DNA of 64,000 nucleotides, from contig CP019169.1 in assembly GCA_001953215.1 (NCBI GenBank), positions 124,001 to 188,000 of the forward strand, given 5' to 3'. Source of the stretch: Betaproteobacteria bacterium GR16-43. Lineage in GTDB: Bacteria; Pseudomonadota; Gammaproteobacteria; Burkholderiales; Usitatibacteraceae. Of this stretch, positions 51,880-60,603 are shown one piece after another. How positions within the stretch are numbered: the first letter of the stretch is position 1; each line of letters opens with the position of its first letter. The position numbers and the translations under genes were made by a program. Under the pieces are notes generated by a model. The model did no database searches and had not been told where the DNA came from. It saw nothing but the letters and a program-made list of their open reading frames with translations.

Positions 51880-53991
51880 TCATTTGGCCAGCCCCACTTG
51901 ATCCAGGACGAAGGAGTACGTGAACGCGAGCTCCTTCAGCGCGTCGTAGCGGCCCGAGGCTCCCCCGTGGCCCGCCTCCATGATCGTCTTCAGCAGCACC
52001 ACGCTCTTGTCGGTCTTCAGCGTGCGCAGCTTCGCCACGTACTTGGCCGGTTCCCAGTACATCACCTGGCTATCGTTCAGCGAGGTCTCGACCAGCATCG
52101 CCGGGTAGGCGCCCTTCTTCATGTTGTCGTACGGCGAGTAGCTGCGCATGTAGTCGTAGTACGTCTTCACGTTCGGGTTGCCCCACTCGAGGTACTCGCC
52201 CACGGTAAGCGGCAGCGAGGCGTCGAGCATGGTCGACATCACGTCCACGAACGGCACCTGCGTCACCACCGCCTTGAAGAGGTCGGGGCGCATGTTGGTG
52301 ACGGCCCCCATGAGCAGCCCGCCCGCGCTCCCGCCCTGGATCACGAGGCGATCGGGCGCGGTCCAGCCCTTCTTCACGAGGAAATCGGCGCAGTCCACGA
52401 AGTCGGTGAACGTGTGCTTCTTCTTCAGCAGCTTGCCGTCGTCGTACCAGAGCTTGCCGCGATCGCCGCCGCCGCGGATGTGCGCGATGGCGAAGACCAT
52501 GCCGCGATCGAGGAGCGAGATGCGCGACGAGCGGAAGTTCGGGTCCATCGGGATGCCGTACGAACCGTAGCCGTAGAGCAGCAAGGGCTTCGGGCCGTCC
52601 TTCAGGCCCTTCTTGTAGACGACGGAGATCGGGACCTTCGTGCCGTCCTTCGCCGTCGCGACGAGTTGCTCCGAGGCGTATTGCGACGCGTCGTAGCCGC
52701 CCAGCACGGGCTGCACCTTGAGGAGCTTCTTCTCGCGCTTCGCGATGTCGTAGTCGTACCAGGACCGCGGCGTCACCATGCTCTCGTAGACGAAGCGGTA
52801 CGTGCCGGTGTCGTACTCGCGGTTCACGCTGCCGCTCGTCTGGTACACCTGCTCCGGCACGTCGAGGTAGTGCGACTTGCCCGAGGCGTAGTCGAACACG
52901 CGGAGCTTGAGCAGCCCGTTGTCGCGCTCCTGGGCCACCCAGAAGTCGCGGAACAGGTCGATGTCCTCGACCATCACGAGCTGGCGCGGGCCGACCACTT
53001 GCTTCCAGTTCTTCTGGCCCGGCGTGGCAACCGGGGTGCGCACGATGCGGAAGTTCTTGCCCTTGTCGTTGGTGCGGATGAAGAAGTCGCCCTCGTGGTG
53101 GTCCACGAAGTACTCGTGGCCCTTCTTGCGCTTCTCCACGATCGCGAACTCGCCCAGCGGCTTGTCGGCGGGCAGCACGCGGACTTCGCTCGTGTCCTTG
53201 GCCTGCGCCATCATCACGAGGTACTTTCCGCTGCGCGTGTCGCCCACGCCGATGTCGTAGAGCTCGTCCTTCTCCTCGTAGACCAGCGTGCTGTCCTTCT
53301 CGCCGAGGTCATGGCGATGCAGGCGGTAGCTGCGCTTGTTCTCGGGATGCTCCTCCACGTAGAAGAGCGTCTTGCCGTCCGCGGCCCACGTGGCCGACGT
53401 GACGCGCTCGATGCGCTCGGAGGACAGCGCGCCCGTGGCGAGGTCCTTCACGTGCAGCGTGTACTGGCGGTAGCCCGTGAAGTCGACCGTGTAGGCGAGC
53501 TTCGAGCCGTCCTCGGTCAGGTCCATCAGCCCCACGGACGTGAACTTCTTGCCCTCGGCGAGGACGTTCACGTCGAGGATCACCTCCTCGGGCGCCTCCA
53601 TCGAGCCCTTGCGGCGGCAGTAGATCGGATACTGCTTGCCCTCGACTTCGCGCTGGTAATACCAGTAGCCCTTGCGGCGGTAGGGAACGCTCTCGTCCGT
53701 CTCCTTGATGCGCGAGAGCATCTCCTTGTAGAGCTGGTCGCGGAAGCCGTCGAGCGGCTTCATCACCGCTTCCCGGTAGGCATTCTCGGCCTTCAGGTAA
53801 TCGATGACCTCGGGGTTCTCCTTCTCGCGCAGCCAGAAGTAGTTGTCCACGCGGCGGTCGCCGAATTTCACCATCGCCTTGGGTTTCTTCGCGGCGGACG
53901 GCGGGGTCGCTGCGCTGGGATCGATGATCTGGGCCATGAGCGGGAGGGCGGCGCAAGTCAGCGCAACGCCGAGGATTCGGTTGAAGTTCAT
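51880..53991 (-). CDS. Exported prolyl oligopeptidase-family peptidase (oligopeptidase B-like)
   Basis: This is a 703-residue S9A serine peptidase. An N-terminal signal peptide (about 1-20, ending LMA-Q) suggests a periplasmic form. A seven-bladed propeller domain (to about residue 410) gates the alpha/beta-hydrolase domain: nucleophile in GGSAGGLLMG, Asp around ETSLNDSQVMYWE, His in EAGHGGASGR. HIRGGGDRGKLWYDDGK matches oligopeptidase B signatures. It cleaves after basic residues in the family. Confidence 0.93.
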   Translation of the reverse strand: MNFNRILGVALTCAALPLMAQIIDPSAATPPSAAKKPKAMVKFGDRRVDNYFWLREKENPEVIDYLKAENAYREAVMKPLDGFRDQLYKEMLSRIKETDESVPYRRKGYWYYQREVEGKQYPIYCRRKGSMEAPEEVILDVNVLAEGKKFTSVGLMDLTEDGSKLAYTVDFTGYRQYTLHVKDLATGALSSERIERVTSATWAADGKTLFYVEEHPENKRSYRLHRHDLGEKDSTLVYEEKDELYDIGVGDTRSGKYLVMMAQAKDTSEVRVLPADKPLGEFAIVEKRKKGHEYFVDHHEGDFFIRTNDKGKNFRIVRTPVATPGQKNWKQVVGPRQLVMVEDIDLFRDFWVAQERDNGLLKLRVFDYASGKSHYLDVPEQVYQTSGSVNREYDTGTYRFVYESMVTPRSWYDYDIAKREKKLLKVQPVLGGYDASQYASEQLVATAKDGTKVPISVVYKKGLKDGPKPLLLYGYGSYGIPMDPNFRSSRISLLDRGMVFAIAHIRGGGDRGKLWYDDGKLLKKKHTFTDFVDCADFLVKKGWTAPDRLVIQGGSAGGLLMGAVTNMRPDLFKAVVTQVPFVDVMSTMLDASLPLTVGEYLEWGNPNVKTYYDYMRSYSPYDNMKKGAYPAMLVETSLNDSQVMYWEPAKYVAKLRTLKTDKSVVLLKTIMEAGHGGASGRYDALKELAFTYSFVLDQVGLAK

Positions 53992-54129
53992 GAGAGGGAG
54001 ATTCGAGGGGGAAACGAATTATAAAGCCGCGGGACCGGAAAACCCGCTCGGGTATCGCGCGAATTAGGTCAACGGCAGGTGCCCGATGCCGTTAGATTGT
54101 CTTCAGTTCCAACGAAAGGAAAGCCGCAA

Positions 54130-54369
54130 ATGAAATTGAAATTCGCCGCGCTGGCCCTGGCGTTCGCCCTCCCCGCAGCCGCCCAGGTCCCGCAGGCACC
54201 CGCCCAGCCCGATGCCCGCACCGAATTGCAGCCCACCGCGAAGGTCACCAAGCCCTCGCAGGCGGCGCCCCGGACGGCCTCGAGCAAGCCTCCCGCCAAG
54301 AAGGCAAAAAAGGCCAAGGCCAAGAAGAAGACCACGTCCACCCCCAAGCCGGCCCGCGCTCCGGCCTGA
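54130..54369 (+). CDS. Small secreted Lys/Ala/Pro-rich protein, 79 aa
   Basis: A signal peptide (1-18, AAA-Q) is followed by a low-complexity tail rich in Ala, Pro, Lys and Thr, with a run KKAKKAKAKKK. The strongly basic mature protein could bind anionic polymers, but no function is known. The ATG at 54130 has GGAAAG upstream. It is divergent from the oligopeptidase. Confidence 0.65.
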   Translation: MKLKFAALALAFALPAAAQVPQAPAQPDARTELQPTAKVTKPSQAAPRTASSKPPAKKAKKAKAKKKTTSTPKPARAPA

Positions 54370-54538
54370 GGCCCTCCTACCGCGGCTCGCGGGCCCTTCG
54401 CTTGCAGGGAGCGCGGGGCCTTTCTTCCAGAGCCGCGACCCAACCCTGATGTAACAACTCGTGTCGGCGGTCAACTCGCCTCCCGGGCCTCCGTTGTGTG
54501 GCCGTGCCCATCGCACACCCCAACCAGGAGAACCGGAA

Positions 54539-54886
54539 ATGAAATCCGCCCTTATCGCCGCCACGCTCGTGGCGTTTGCCCTGCCCGTGCTTGCCCAGAC
54601 CACGCCGCGCGTCGACCAGCGCCAGACCAACCAGGAGAGCCGCATCGACAAGGGTGTGGCCTCCGGCACCTTGAACGACAAGGAAGCCGCGCGCCTCGAG
54701 AAGGGCCAGGCCCACGTCCAGAGCGTCGAGGACAAGGCCAAGGCCGATGGCGTCGTCACCGACAAGGAAAAGGCGCACCTGCACCACGCCCAGGAGAAGC
54801 AAAGCCGCCGCATCTACAAGCAGAAGCACGACGCGCAGGTGAAGCCGCCGGTGGAACCCGTGCCGGCCGTCGCCCCCGCGAAGTAG
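54539..54886 (+). CDS. Small exported EF-hand-like repeat protein, 115 aa
   Basis: A signal peptide (1-19, VLA-Q) precedes two related helix-loop-helix units: RIDKGVASGTLNDKEAARLE and KAKADGVVTDKEKAHLHH. The DKG/ADG loops recall EF-hand calcium sites but lack the full ligand set. The C-terminal part is Pro/Val-rich. AGGAG lies eight bases before the ATG. It could be a small periplasmic calcium-responsive protein, though unproven. Confidence 0.72.
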   Translation: MKSALIAATLVAFALPVLAQTTPRVDQRQTNQESRIDKGVASGTLNDKEAARLEKGQAHVQSVEDKAKADGVVTDKEKAHLHHAQEKQSRRIYKQKHDAQVKPPVEPVPAVAPAK

Positions 54887-54912
54887 TTCCCGGCGGGCGG
54901 GTAAAATGGTGC

Positions 54913-55398
54913 ATGTTCGCCGTTTCGCCCGCCCCCGCCGGAGTTTCCGCCCTCGAGGACCTCGCCGCCCAGGCGCGCGCGCTGCTCGAAGGCGAGCGTG
55001 ACGCCACCGCCAACGCGGCAAACGTCGCGTCGCTCATCTTCAACACGCTGCCCGACCTGAACTGGGCCGGCTTCTACTGGATGAAAGGCGGCGAGCTCGT
55101 GCTGGGCCCGTTCCAGGGCAAGCCCGCGTGCGTGCGCATCGGCCTTGGCAAGGGCGTGTGCGGCACCGCGGCCGAGCAACGGCGCACCGTGGTCGTGCCC
55201 GACGTGCACGCCTTCCCCGGCCACATCGCCTGCGACAGTGCTTCCAACAGCGAGGTCGTGGTGCCCGTGATGCGGGGCGGGCGCGTCATCGGCGTGCTCG
55301 ACGTGGACAGCCCGAAGCTCGCGCGCTTCGGCGAAGCGGAGGCGCGCGCGTTCGAGGAAATCGCGCGCATCTTCGTGGAGTCGTCCGACCTCGGCTGA
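54913..55398 (+). CDS. msrC: Free methionine-(R)-sulfoxide reductase (GAF-domain)
   Basis: This is a 161-residue GAF-fold enzyme that reduces free Met-(R)-SO. Three Cys at about residues 73, 83 and 107 match in spacing (10 and 24) the catalytic Cys84/94/118 of E. coli fRMsr (MsrC). NWAGFYW and LDVDSP motifs are present. It is followed by the Y-family polymerase gene seven bases later. Confidence 0.92.
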   Translation: MFAVSPAPAGVSALEDLAAQARALLEGERDATANAANVASLIFNTLPDLNWAGFYWMKGGELVLGPFQGKPACVRIGLGKGVCGTAAEQRRTVVVPDVHAFPGHIACDSASNSEVVVPVMRGGRVIGVLDVDSPKLARFGEAEARAFEEIARIFVESSDLG

Positions 55399-55405
55399 GG
55401 CGCGC

Positions 55406-56623
55406 GTGACCCTCCGCTCACTCCTCGTCGATTTCAACTCCTACTTCGCGTCGGTCGAGCAGCAGGTGGAACCGCGCCTGCGCGGCAAGCCCCTGGGCGT
55501 CGTGCCGATGCTCGCCGATACGACGGTGTGCATCGCGGCCAGCGTCGAGGCGAAGCAGTTCGGCGTGAAGACCGGCACCAAGGTCGGGGACGCGAAGAAG
55601 ATGTGCCCGGGCATCGAGTTCGTCGTCGCGCGCCACGAGATCTACATCGAGTACCACCACAAGGCCGTGTCGGTCGTGGATACGATCGTGCCCGTGCGCC
55701 AGGTGCTTTCCATCGACGAGATGGATTGCGAGCTCACCGGCCGCTGGAGCGATCCCGCCCGGGCCATGGACACAGCGAAGAAGGTGAAGGCCGCGTTGAC
55801 GCGGGAGATCGGCGAGTGCCTGCGCACCTCGATCGGCATCGGGCCCAACACGTTCATCGCGAAGACGGCCTCGGACATGGTGAAACCCGACGGCCTCGTG
55901 ATGATCCAGAAGGCGGAGCTGCCCGAGCGCCTGTTCGACCTTCCGGTGCGCGCGCTCTCCGGCGTGGGCAAGCAGATGGAGGCGCGCCTGCACCGCCACC
56001 GCATCCGGACCGTGCGCGACCTCGCCGCGCGAACGAAGGACGAGCTGCACGCGGTCTGGGGCGGCATCGGCGGCGACATCATGTACGACCGCATCCGCGG
56101 CGAGCCGGTCGCCCACCGCGACACCGAGACCAGCTCGATCTCGCACTCGAGCGTGCTGGGCCCCGATCGCCGCAACGCCGATCATGCGTACGCGGTACTG
56201 AACCGCCTCACGCAGAAAGCCGCGATGCGCCTGCGCAAGGCCGATTTCTACGCCGCGCGGATCTCGGTCGACGTGAAGTACCTCGACGGCAGCCATTGGG
56301 GCCAGGAGATGCGCCTCGTCGACACGCAGGACACCGTGGCCTTCCTCCACGCGCTGGAGCGGCTCTGGGGCAAGCGGCCGAAGGACCTGCGTACGATCCT
56401 TCGCGTCGGCATGGCGTTTTCCGACTTCGTGCCGGCAACCCAGCACACGGGCACGCTCTTCGCCTCGGAGGACCGCTCCAAGGCCCTCTACAAGGCGCTG
56501 GACCAGCTGAACGTCCGCTTCGGCAAGCAGGCCGTGTACTTCGCGAGCGCCCACAATGCCCGCGACCGGGGCGGCATGCACATCGCCTTCAACCACATTC
56601 CCGATCCCAAGACCGACAAATGA
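55406..56623 (+). CDS. Y-family DNA polymerase (DinB/UmuC-like)
   Basis: This is a 405-residue translesion polymerase. The N-terminal catalytic motif is LVDFNSYFASVEQQ with the first Asp, then SIDEMDCEL carrying the Asp-Glu pair, and GIGPNTFIAKTASD. A helix-hairpin-helix thumb (LSGVGKQMEARL) and a little-finger region follow. The active site is intact. The start is GTG at 55406 after a GAGG. Whether it is DinB or a divergent UmuC-like polymerase needs a tree. Its stop overlaps the ATG of the SDR gene. Confidence 0.92.
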   Translation: MTLRSLLVDFNSYFASVEQQVEPRLRGKPLGVVPMLADTTVCIAASVEAKQFGVKTGTKVGDAKKMCPGIEFVVARHEIYIEYHHKAVSVVDTIVPVRQVLSIDEMDCELTGRWSDPARAMDTAKKVKAALTREIGECLRTSIGIGPNTFIAKTASDMVKPDGLVMIQKAELPERLFDLPVRALSGVGKQMEARLHRHRIRTVRDLAARTKDELHAVWGGIGGDIMYDRIRGEPVAHRDTETSSISHSSVLGPDRRNADHAYAVLNRLTQKAAMRLRKADFYAARISVDVKYLDGSHWGQEMRLVDTQDTVAFLHALERLWGKRPKDLRTILRVGMAFSDFVPATQHTGTLFASEDRSKALYKALDQLNVRFGKQAVYFASAHNARDRGGMHIAFNHIPDPKTDK

Positions 56624-57414
56624 AGAACAACGTCATCGTCATCACGGGTGCCTCCAAGGGCATCGGCGCGAAACTCGCGCTGCAGCTGGCCGAACGCGGG
56701 GCTTCCCTGTCCCTTGCGGCCCGCAACCTCAAGGAGCTGGAGGCCGTTGCCGCGCAATGCCGCGCGAAAGGCGCCAAGGTTCTCGCGGTGAAGTGCGATG
56801 TCGGCGTCGACGAAGACTGCAAGGCCCTCATCGCCGCGACGGTGGCGGAATTCGGCCGCATCGACACGCTGGTCAACAACGCCGGAGCGACGATGTGGGC
56901 GCGCTTCGAGGATATCCGCGACATGGCCATCCTCCAGCAGATCATGCAGGTGAACTACATGGGCGCCGTGTATTGCACGCACTACGCGCTGCCGCATCTC
57001 AAGGCGTCGAAGGGCCGGTTGGTGGGCATCTCGTCGCTCGCGGGCCGCACGGGCGTTCCGACGCGAACCGGTTACGCCGCGAGCAAGCACGCGATGACGG
57101 GCTTCTTCGATTCGCTGCGCATCGAGCTGGACGGCACCGGCGTGACCGTCACGATGGTCTACCCGGGCTTCGTCTCGACGGGCATCCGCGAGAACGCGAG
57201 CGGCCCGGACGGCAAGCCCATCGCCGTGAGCCCGGTGAAGGAAGGCGAGGTGATGGGCGTCGAGGAGTGCACCCGCATCATCGTCGAAGCGATGGAAACC
57301 CGGCGTCGCGAAGTGATCATGACGGCACGCGGTAAAATAGGCCTTTGGCTCAAGCTTGTCGCGCCGGGGATGATCGACCGGATCGCGAAGCGGGCCATCG
57401 AAACGGGGCGCTGA
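56620..57414 (+). CDS. SDR-family oxidoreductase
   Basis: This is a 264-residue short-chain dehydrogenase. The NAD(P)-binding motif TGASKGIG lies at residues 9-16, with NNAG, a catalytic Ser around GISSLAG and YAASK. An Arg in the ARN turn after strand 2 suggests NADP preference. The substrate is unknown. It overlaps the polymerase stop (ATGA), and its own stop overlaps the LysE start (TGATG), so the three are one operon. Confidence 0.92.
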   Translation: MKNNVIVITGASKGIGAKLALQLAERGASLSLAARNLKELEAVAAQCRAKGAKVLAVKCDVGVDEDCKALIAATVAEFGRIDTLVNNAGATMWARFEDIRDMAILQQIMQVNYMGAVYCTHYALPHLKASKGRLVGISSLAGRTGVPTRTGYAASKHAMTGFFDSLRIELDGTGVTVTMVYPGFVSTGIRENASGPDGKPIAVSPVKEGEVMGVEECTRIIVEAMETRRREVIMTARGKIGLWLKLVAPGMIDRIAKRAIETGR

Positions 57415-58049
57415 TGGATCTTTCAGTCTGGCTCACCTACTTCCTCGCGGCGATCGTGCTCTCGGTCACGCCGGGGCCGGGCGTGTTCTCGAGCATCCGC
57501 AGCGGCCTGCACCACGGCGTGAAGATGGGTGCCTGGAACGCGGTGGGCATGCAGGTGGCCAACATGATCCACGTGGTCGTCGTGGCCGTGGGCCTGGGCG
57601 CCCTGCTGCTCGCCTCCGAGACGCTCTTCACGACCATCAAGTGGCTGGGCGTGGCCTACCTCATCTACCTCGGCATCTCGACGTGGCGCTCGGAACCGAA
57701 GGGCTTCGTCGACGAGCCGGATGCCGACACCACCATCCGCGAAGTCTTCCTGCACGGGTTCCTGGTGAACCTCACGAACCCGAAGGGCATCATCTTCTTC
57801 GTGGCGGTGCTGCCGCAGTTCATCGACGTGGCGCGCCCGCAGGCGTTCCAGTACTTCGTGCTCGCGACGACGACGTTCGCGGTCGACCTCATCATCATGA
57901 TCGGCTACACCGCGCTTGCCGCGCGCGTGCTGCGCGTGATGAAGGACCCGTCCCGGCTGCGCTGGGTGAACCGGGGCCTCGGCGGCCTCTTCGTGCTCAC
58001 CGGCCTTGCCCTCGCCAGTTTCCGCCGTGCCGCTTCGGCGGCCGCCTGA
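57414..58049 (+). CDS. LysE/RhtB-family exporter
   Basis: This is a 211-residue inner-membrane amino-acid exporter type with six predicted helices. The N-terminal motif VTPGPGVFSSIRSGLHHG with the conserved GPG and G-rich segment identifies the LysE/RhtB family. The NLTNPKGIIFF motif in the second half is typical. The substrate is unknown. It starts at TGATG overlapping the SDR stop. Confidence 0.92.
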   Translation: MDLSVWLTYFLAAIVLSVTPGPGVFSSIRSGLHHGVKMGAWNAVGMQVANMIHVVVVAVGLGALLLASETLFTTIKWLGVAYLIYLGISTWRSEPKGFVDEPDADTTIREVFLHGFLVNLTNPKGIIFFVAVLPQFIDVARPQAFQYFVLATTTFAVDLIIMIGYTALAARVLRVMKDPSRLRWVNRGLGGLFVLTGLALASFRRAASAAA

Positions 58050-58090
58050 TTCACCCAAACGCTTTCCAATCCACAACGAGGAGATCCACC

Positions 58091-58594
58091 ATGACGATCA
58101 AGGTCGGGGACACGCTTCCCCCGGGCACGCTGCAGGAATTCATCGAAGTCGAAGGCAACGGCTGCACCATCGGGCCGAACACGTTCAAGGTCGAGGACCT
58201 GGTGAAGGGCAAGAAGATCGCCCTCTTCGCGCTGCCCGGCGCCTTCACGCCCACCTGCTCCGCGAAGCACGTGCCGAGCTACCTGCAGAACCTCGACGCG
58301 CTGAAGGCCAAGGGCGTCGATGAAGTGTGGTGCCTCTCGGTGAACGATGCGTTCGTGATGGGCGCGTGGTCGAAGGACCAGAAGGCCGGCGGCAAGATCC
58401 GCTTCATGGCCGACGGCAGCGCGGAGTATTCGAAGAAGCTCGACCTCATCCTGGACCTCACCGCCCGCGGCATGGGCGTGCGCGCCAACCGCTACTCGAT
58501 GCTGGTGGACAACGGCGTGGTGAAGACGCTCAACGTCGAGGCGCCGGGCAAGTTCGAGGTTTCCGACGGTGCCACGATGCTGAAGCAGGTCTAG
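58091..58594 (+). CDS. Peroxiredoxin (Prx5/AhpE-like)
   Basis: This is a 167-residue thiol peroxidase of the Prx5 type. The peroxidatic Cys lies in PGAFTPTCSAKHVPSY (Cys56), with TPXXC as in the family. A second Cys in VWCLSV is at about residue 82. It reduces hydrogen peroxide and alkyl peroxides using thioredoxin or glutathione systems. AGGAG lies seven bases before the ATG. It is followed by a palindromic element. Confidence 0.93.
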   Translation: MTIKVGDTLPPGTLQEFIEVEGNGCTIGPNTFKVEDLVKGKKIALFALPGAFTPTCSAKHVPSYLQNLDALKAKGVDEVWCLSVNDAFVMGAWSKDQKAGGKIRFMADGSAEYSKKLDLILDLTARGMGVRANRYSMLVDNGVVKTLNVEAPGKFEVSDGATMLKQV

Positions 58595-58598
58595 GAAG

Positions 58599-58671
58599 AA
58601 AAATCGGGGTCAGGGTAGAAATAAGTGCTGCGCAACGTGCAGCACTTATTTCTACCCTGACCCCGATTTTT
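58599..58671. repeat. GGGGTCAG palindromic element 3
   Basis: A perfect inverted repeat of about 33-bp arms (AAAAATCGGGGTCAGGGTAG...) flanks a seven-base centre. It fills exactly the space between the stops of two convergent genes and ends in T-rich arms, so it may double as a bidirectional terminator. Confidence 0.88.
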
Positions 58672-58672
58672 T

Positions 58673-59467
58673 CTAGGCGAAGACGACCATCGTCTGGCGG
58701 CCGAGGGCCACGGGAACGCCGCCCGGGCCCCACAGCACGAGCGACTGGCTCGTGTAGCCGGCCTCCGCGGCTTCCATCCGCGCGTCGACGCGCCAGCCCG
58801 CGAGCGGCAGCGCGCTCACATCCTCCGCGAGAATCTCGAGCATCCACGTGAGGGACGCGGCCGCCACGCGCTCCTTCAGGAACGAGAGCGCGATGGGCGG
58901 GATGAAGTCGGCCATCGCCACCACGTGCGCCTCGGTGGCATTGCCACTGTCGCGCATCGCGAGCTCGATCACGTGCTCCGGATTCGTCGAACCCGTGAAC
59001 GGCAGGTCGCCCGCGAGCCAGCGCGCGTCGAAGTGCTGCGTGAAGTTGGGCACGATGCCGGGCAGGCGCAGCAGCTCGATCGCCGGCCCGGGCCGCGGCA
59101 CGGGCGCGGCGGGTTGGCGGGGCGGCCGTTTCACCGCGGAATCCCGCCCCACGCCGAAGACCCCGACGAGAAGGGCCAGCGTGTTGTCCCCATCGACGAT
59201 GCGGCCCTCGACGTGCGTGGTGTTCTTGCCGCTGCGGAGCACGCGTGCGTTCGCGGACACGGGGCCGCCGGGTACCGGAGCGAGGAACGTGACCTGGAGG
59301 CTGCGCAGCGGCCACGCGGGCGCGATCGTGCGCATCGCGGCCAGCGCGATCGCCGCCTGCAGCCCGCCGAAGAGCGTGCGGCCCTGCAACCAGTCTTCGG
59401 GAACGTCGACCGCCGCCTGGCCGTCGCGCGCCTGGATCCGGGACACCAGGACCGAGTACGGCGTCAC
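58673..59467 (-). CDS. Acyl-CoA thioesterase-like protein (4HBT_3), 264 aa
   Basis: This is a double-hotdog protein: LFGGLQAAIALAAM, VTFLAPVPGGPV and TTHVEGRI in the first half, then a second related half ending in LGRQTMVVFA. Matches are to TesB/4HBT_3-type thioesterases. The substrate is unknown. The start is unclear: the GTG at 59467 or the TTG at 59476, the latter overlapping the stop of the upstream gene (TTGA). Both give the full domain. Confidence 0.82.
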   Translation of the reverse strand: MTPYSVLVSRIQARDGQAAVDVPEDWLQGRTLFGGLQAAIALAAMRTIAPAWPLRSLQVTFLAPVPGGPVSANARVLRSGKNTTHVEGRIVDGDNTLALLVGVFGVGRDSAVKRPPRQPAAPVPRPGPAIELLRLPGIVPNFTQHFDARWLAGDLPFTGSTNPEHVIELAMRDSGNATEAHVVAMADFIPPIALSFLKERVAAASLTWMLEILAEDVSALPLAGWRVDARMEAAEAGYTSQSLVLWGPGGVPVALGRQTMVVFA

Positions 59468-59472
59468 TCCGC

Positions 59473-60603
59473 TCAATGCGAGAACACCGCGAGCAGGATG
59501 ATCAGCAGCACGACGATCCCGATCGTGAGCAGCGTCACCTTGGCCCAGGAAAGCGGGCTCTCCCCGGAGACTTCGCCGGTCTGGCCGTTGATGAGGAAGC
59601 GGAAGGCCTTGTCGCGATAGCGGTAGGCCGAGATCCACACCGGCAGCAGCACGTGCTTGAACGTCACCTTCGAGTACTGCGTGTTCACCTGCTGCACGCG
59701 CTGCTGGTCGCCGCCGATGTCGCGGCGGATCAGGCTGTGCACCGTCGCGTCGATCGTTTCGCGCGCGATCGGGAAGCCCTCGCGCAGTCCGACCTGGTAG
59801 GCCTCGGCGCGAAAGCCGCTCACGAACTCCGGCTTGTAGGGCACGAGGCCCTTCAGGTTCCAGTCCATCGCCGCGCCGTGCAGGGTGCGCGGCAGCGAGT
59901 TCGACGCCATCACCACCACGTCGTCGTGGAACGCTTCCACGTTTCCCGAGACGGGGGTCCAGCGCGTGTGCTTCGTGCGGCGCGACTCGGTGGTCGTGCG
60001 GCCCTGCGCGTCGGTGACGCTCACGTCGTCGTCGGTGTAGTAGTCGTCGCCGCGCTGGCCCGTGTACGCGCTCGCGGTGGCGCAATCGTAGGTCCAGTAC
60101 GGGAGGTAGAGGCCCGTCATCGCCGCATCGCTCTGCGCGTAGCGCTTGAGGTCCCCGGGCGCGAGCCACAGGGACCGCACCCAGCGGCGGAACTCGTCCT
60201 TCGCCTTGGCGTGCCCGACCTGGAACGGGATGATCGAGCGCGGCTTGATGCGCCGGCTCGCATAACCCTTGGAGACGATCGGCGAACTGCAGAACGTGCA
60301 CGCCGCCGCGAAGAGGCTGCCTTCGAGCGTCTGCTCGGCGCCGCACTTCCCGCACTTGACCGTCTCGGCCTGGACCATCTCCTCGCGGCCTTCCAGCGCC
60401 TTGAGGTAGGTGTCGAAGTTCAGCTCTTCGATGCGGCCGTCGTCGTCGGCCTCGATCTCGTTGGCCGCGCCGCAGTACTCGCACTTGAGGTTGCGCGTGC
60501 CCGGCGAGAACGAGAGCTTCGCCCCGCAGCCGGAACACGGGAACGTGCGGATGAAGCTGGCGCCGGAGGCCTCGGCCTCCGACGCCGTGATCGCTTCGCT
60601 CAC
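59473..60603 (-). CDS. Zinc-ribbon membrane protein (SPFH partner), 376 aa
   Basis: The N-terminus carries paired CXXC motifs: PCSGCGAKL and CEYCGAAN (one ribbon), then CGKCGAEQ and CTFCSSP. A long middle domain of unknown fold follows, and one C-terminal membrane helix (about residues 350-372). The GTG start at 60603 overlaps the SPFH gene stop (GTGA). Genes of this kind commonly pair with SPFH proteins and are often named as helicase-like or YdjI-associated by mistake. Confidence 0.78.
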   Translation of the reverse strand: MSEAITASEAEASGASFIRTFPCSGCGAKLSFSPGTRNLKCEYCGAANEIEADDDGRIEELNFDTYLKALEGREEMVQAETVKCGKCGAEQTLEGSLFAAACTFCSSPIVSKGYASRRIKPRSIIPFQVGHAKAKDEFRRWVRSLWLAPGDLKRYAQSDAAMTGLYLPYWTYDCATASAYTGQRGDDYYTDDDVSVTDAQGRTTTESRRTKHTRWTPVSGNVEAFHDDVVVMASNSLPRTLHGAAMDWNLKGLVPYKPEFVSGFRAEAYQVGLREGFPIARETIDATVHSLIRRDIGGDQQRVQQVNTQYSKVTFKHVLLPVWISAYRYRDKAFRFLINGQTGEVSGESPLSWAKVTLLTIGIVVLLIILLAVFSH

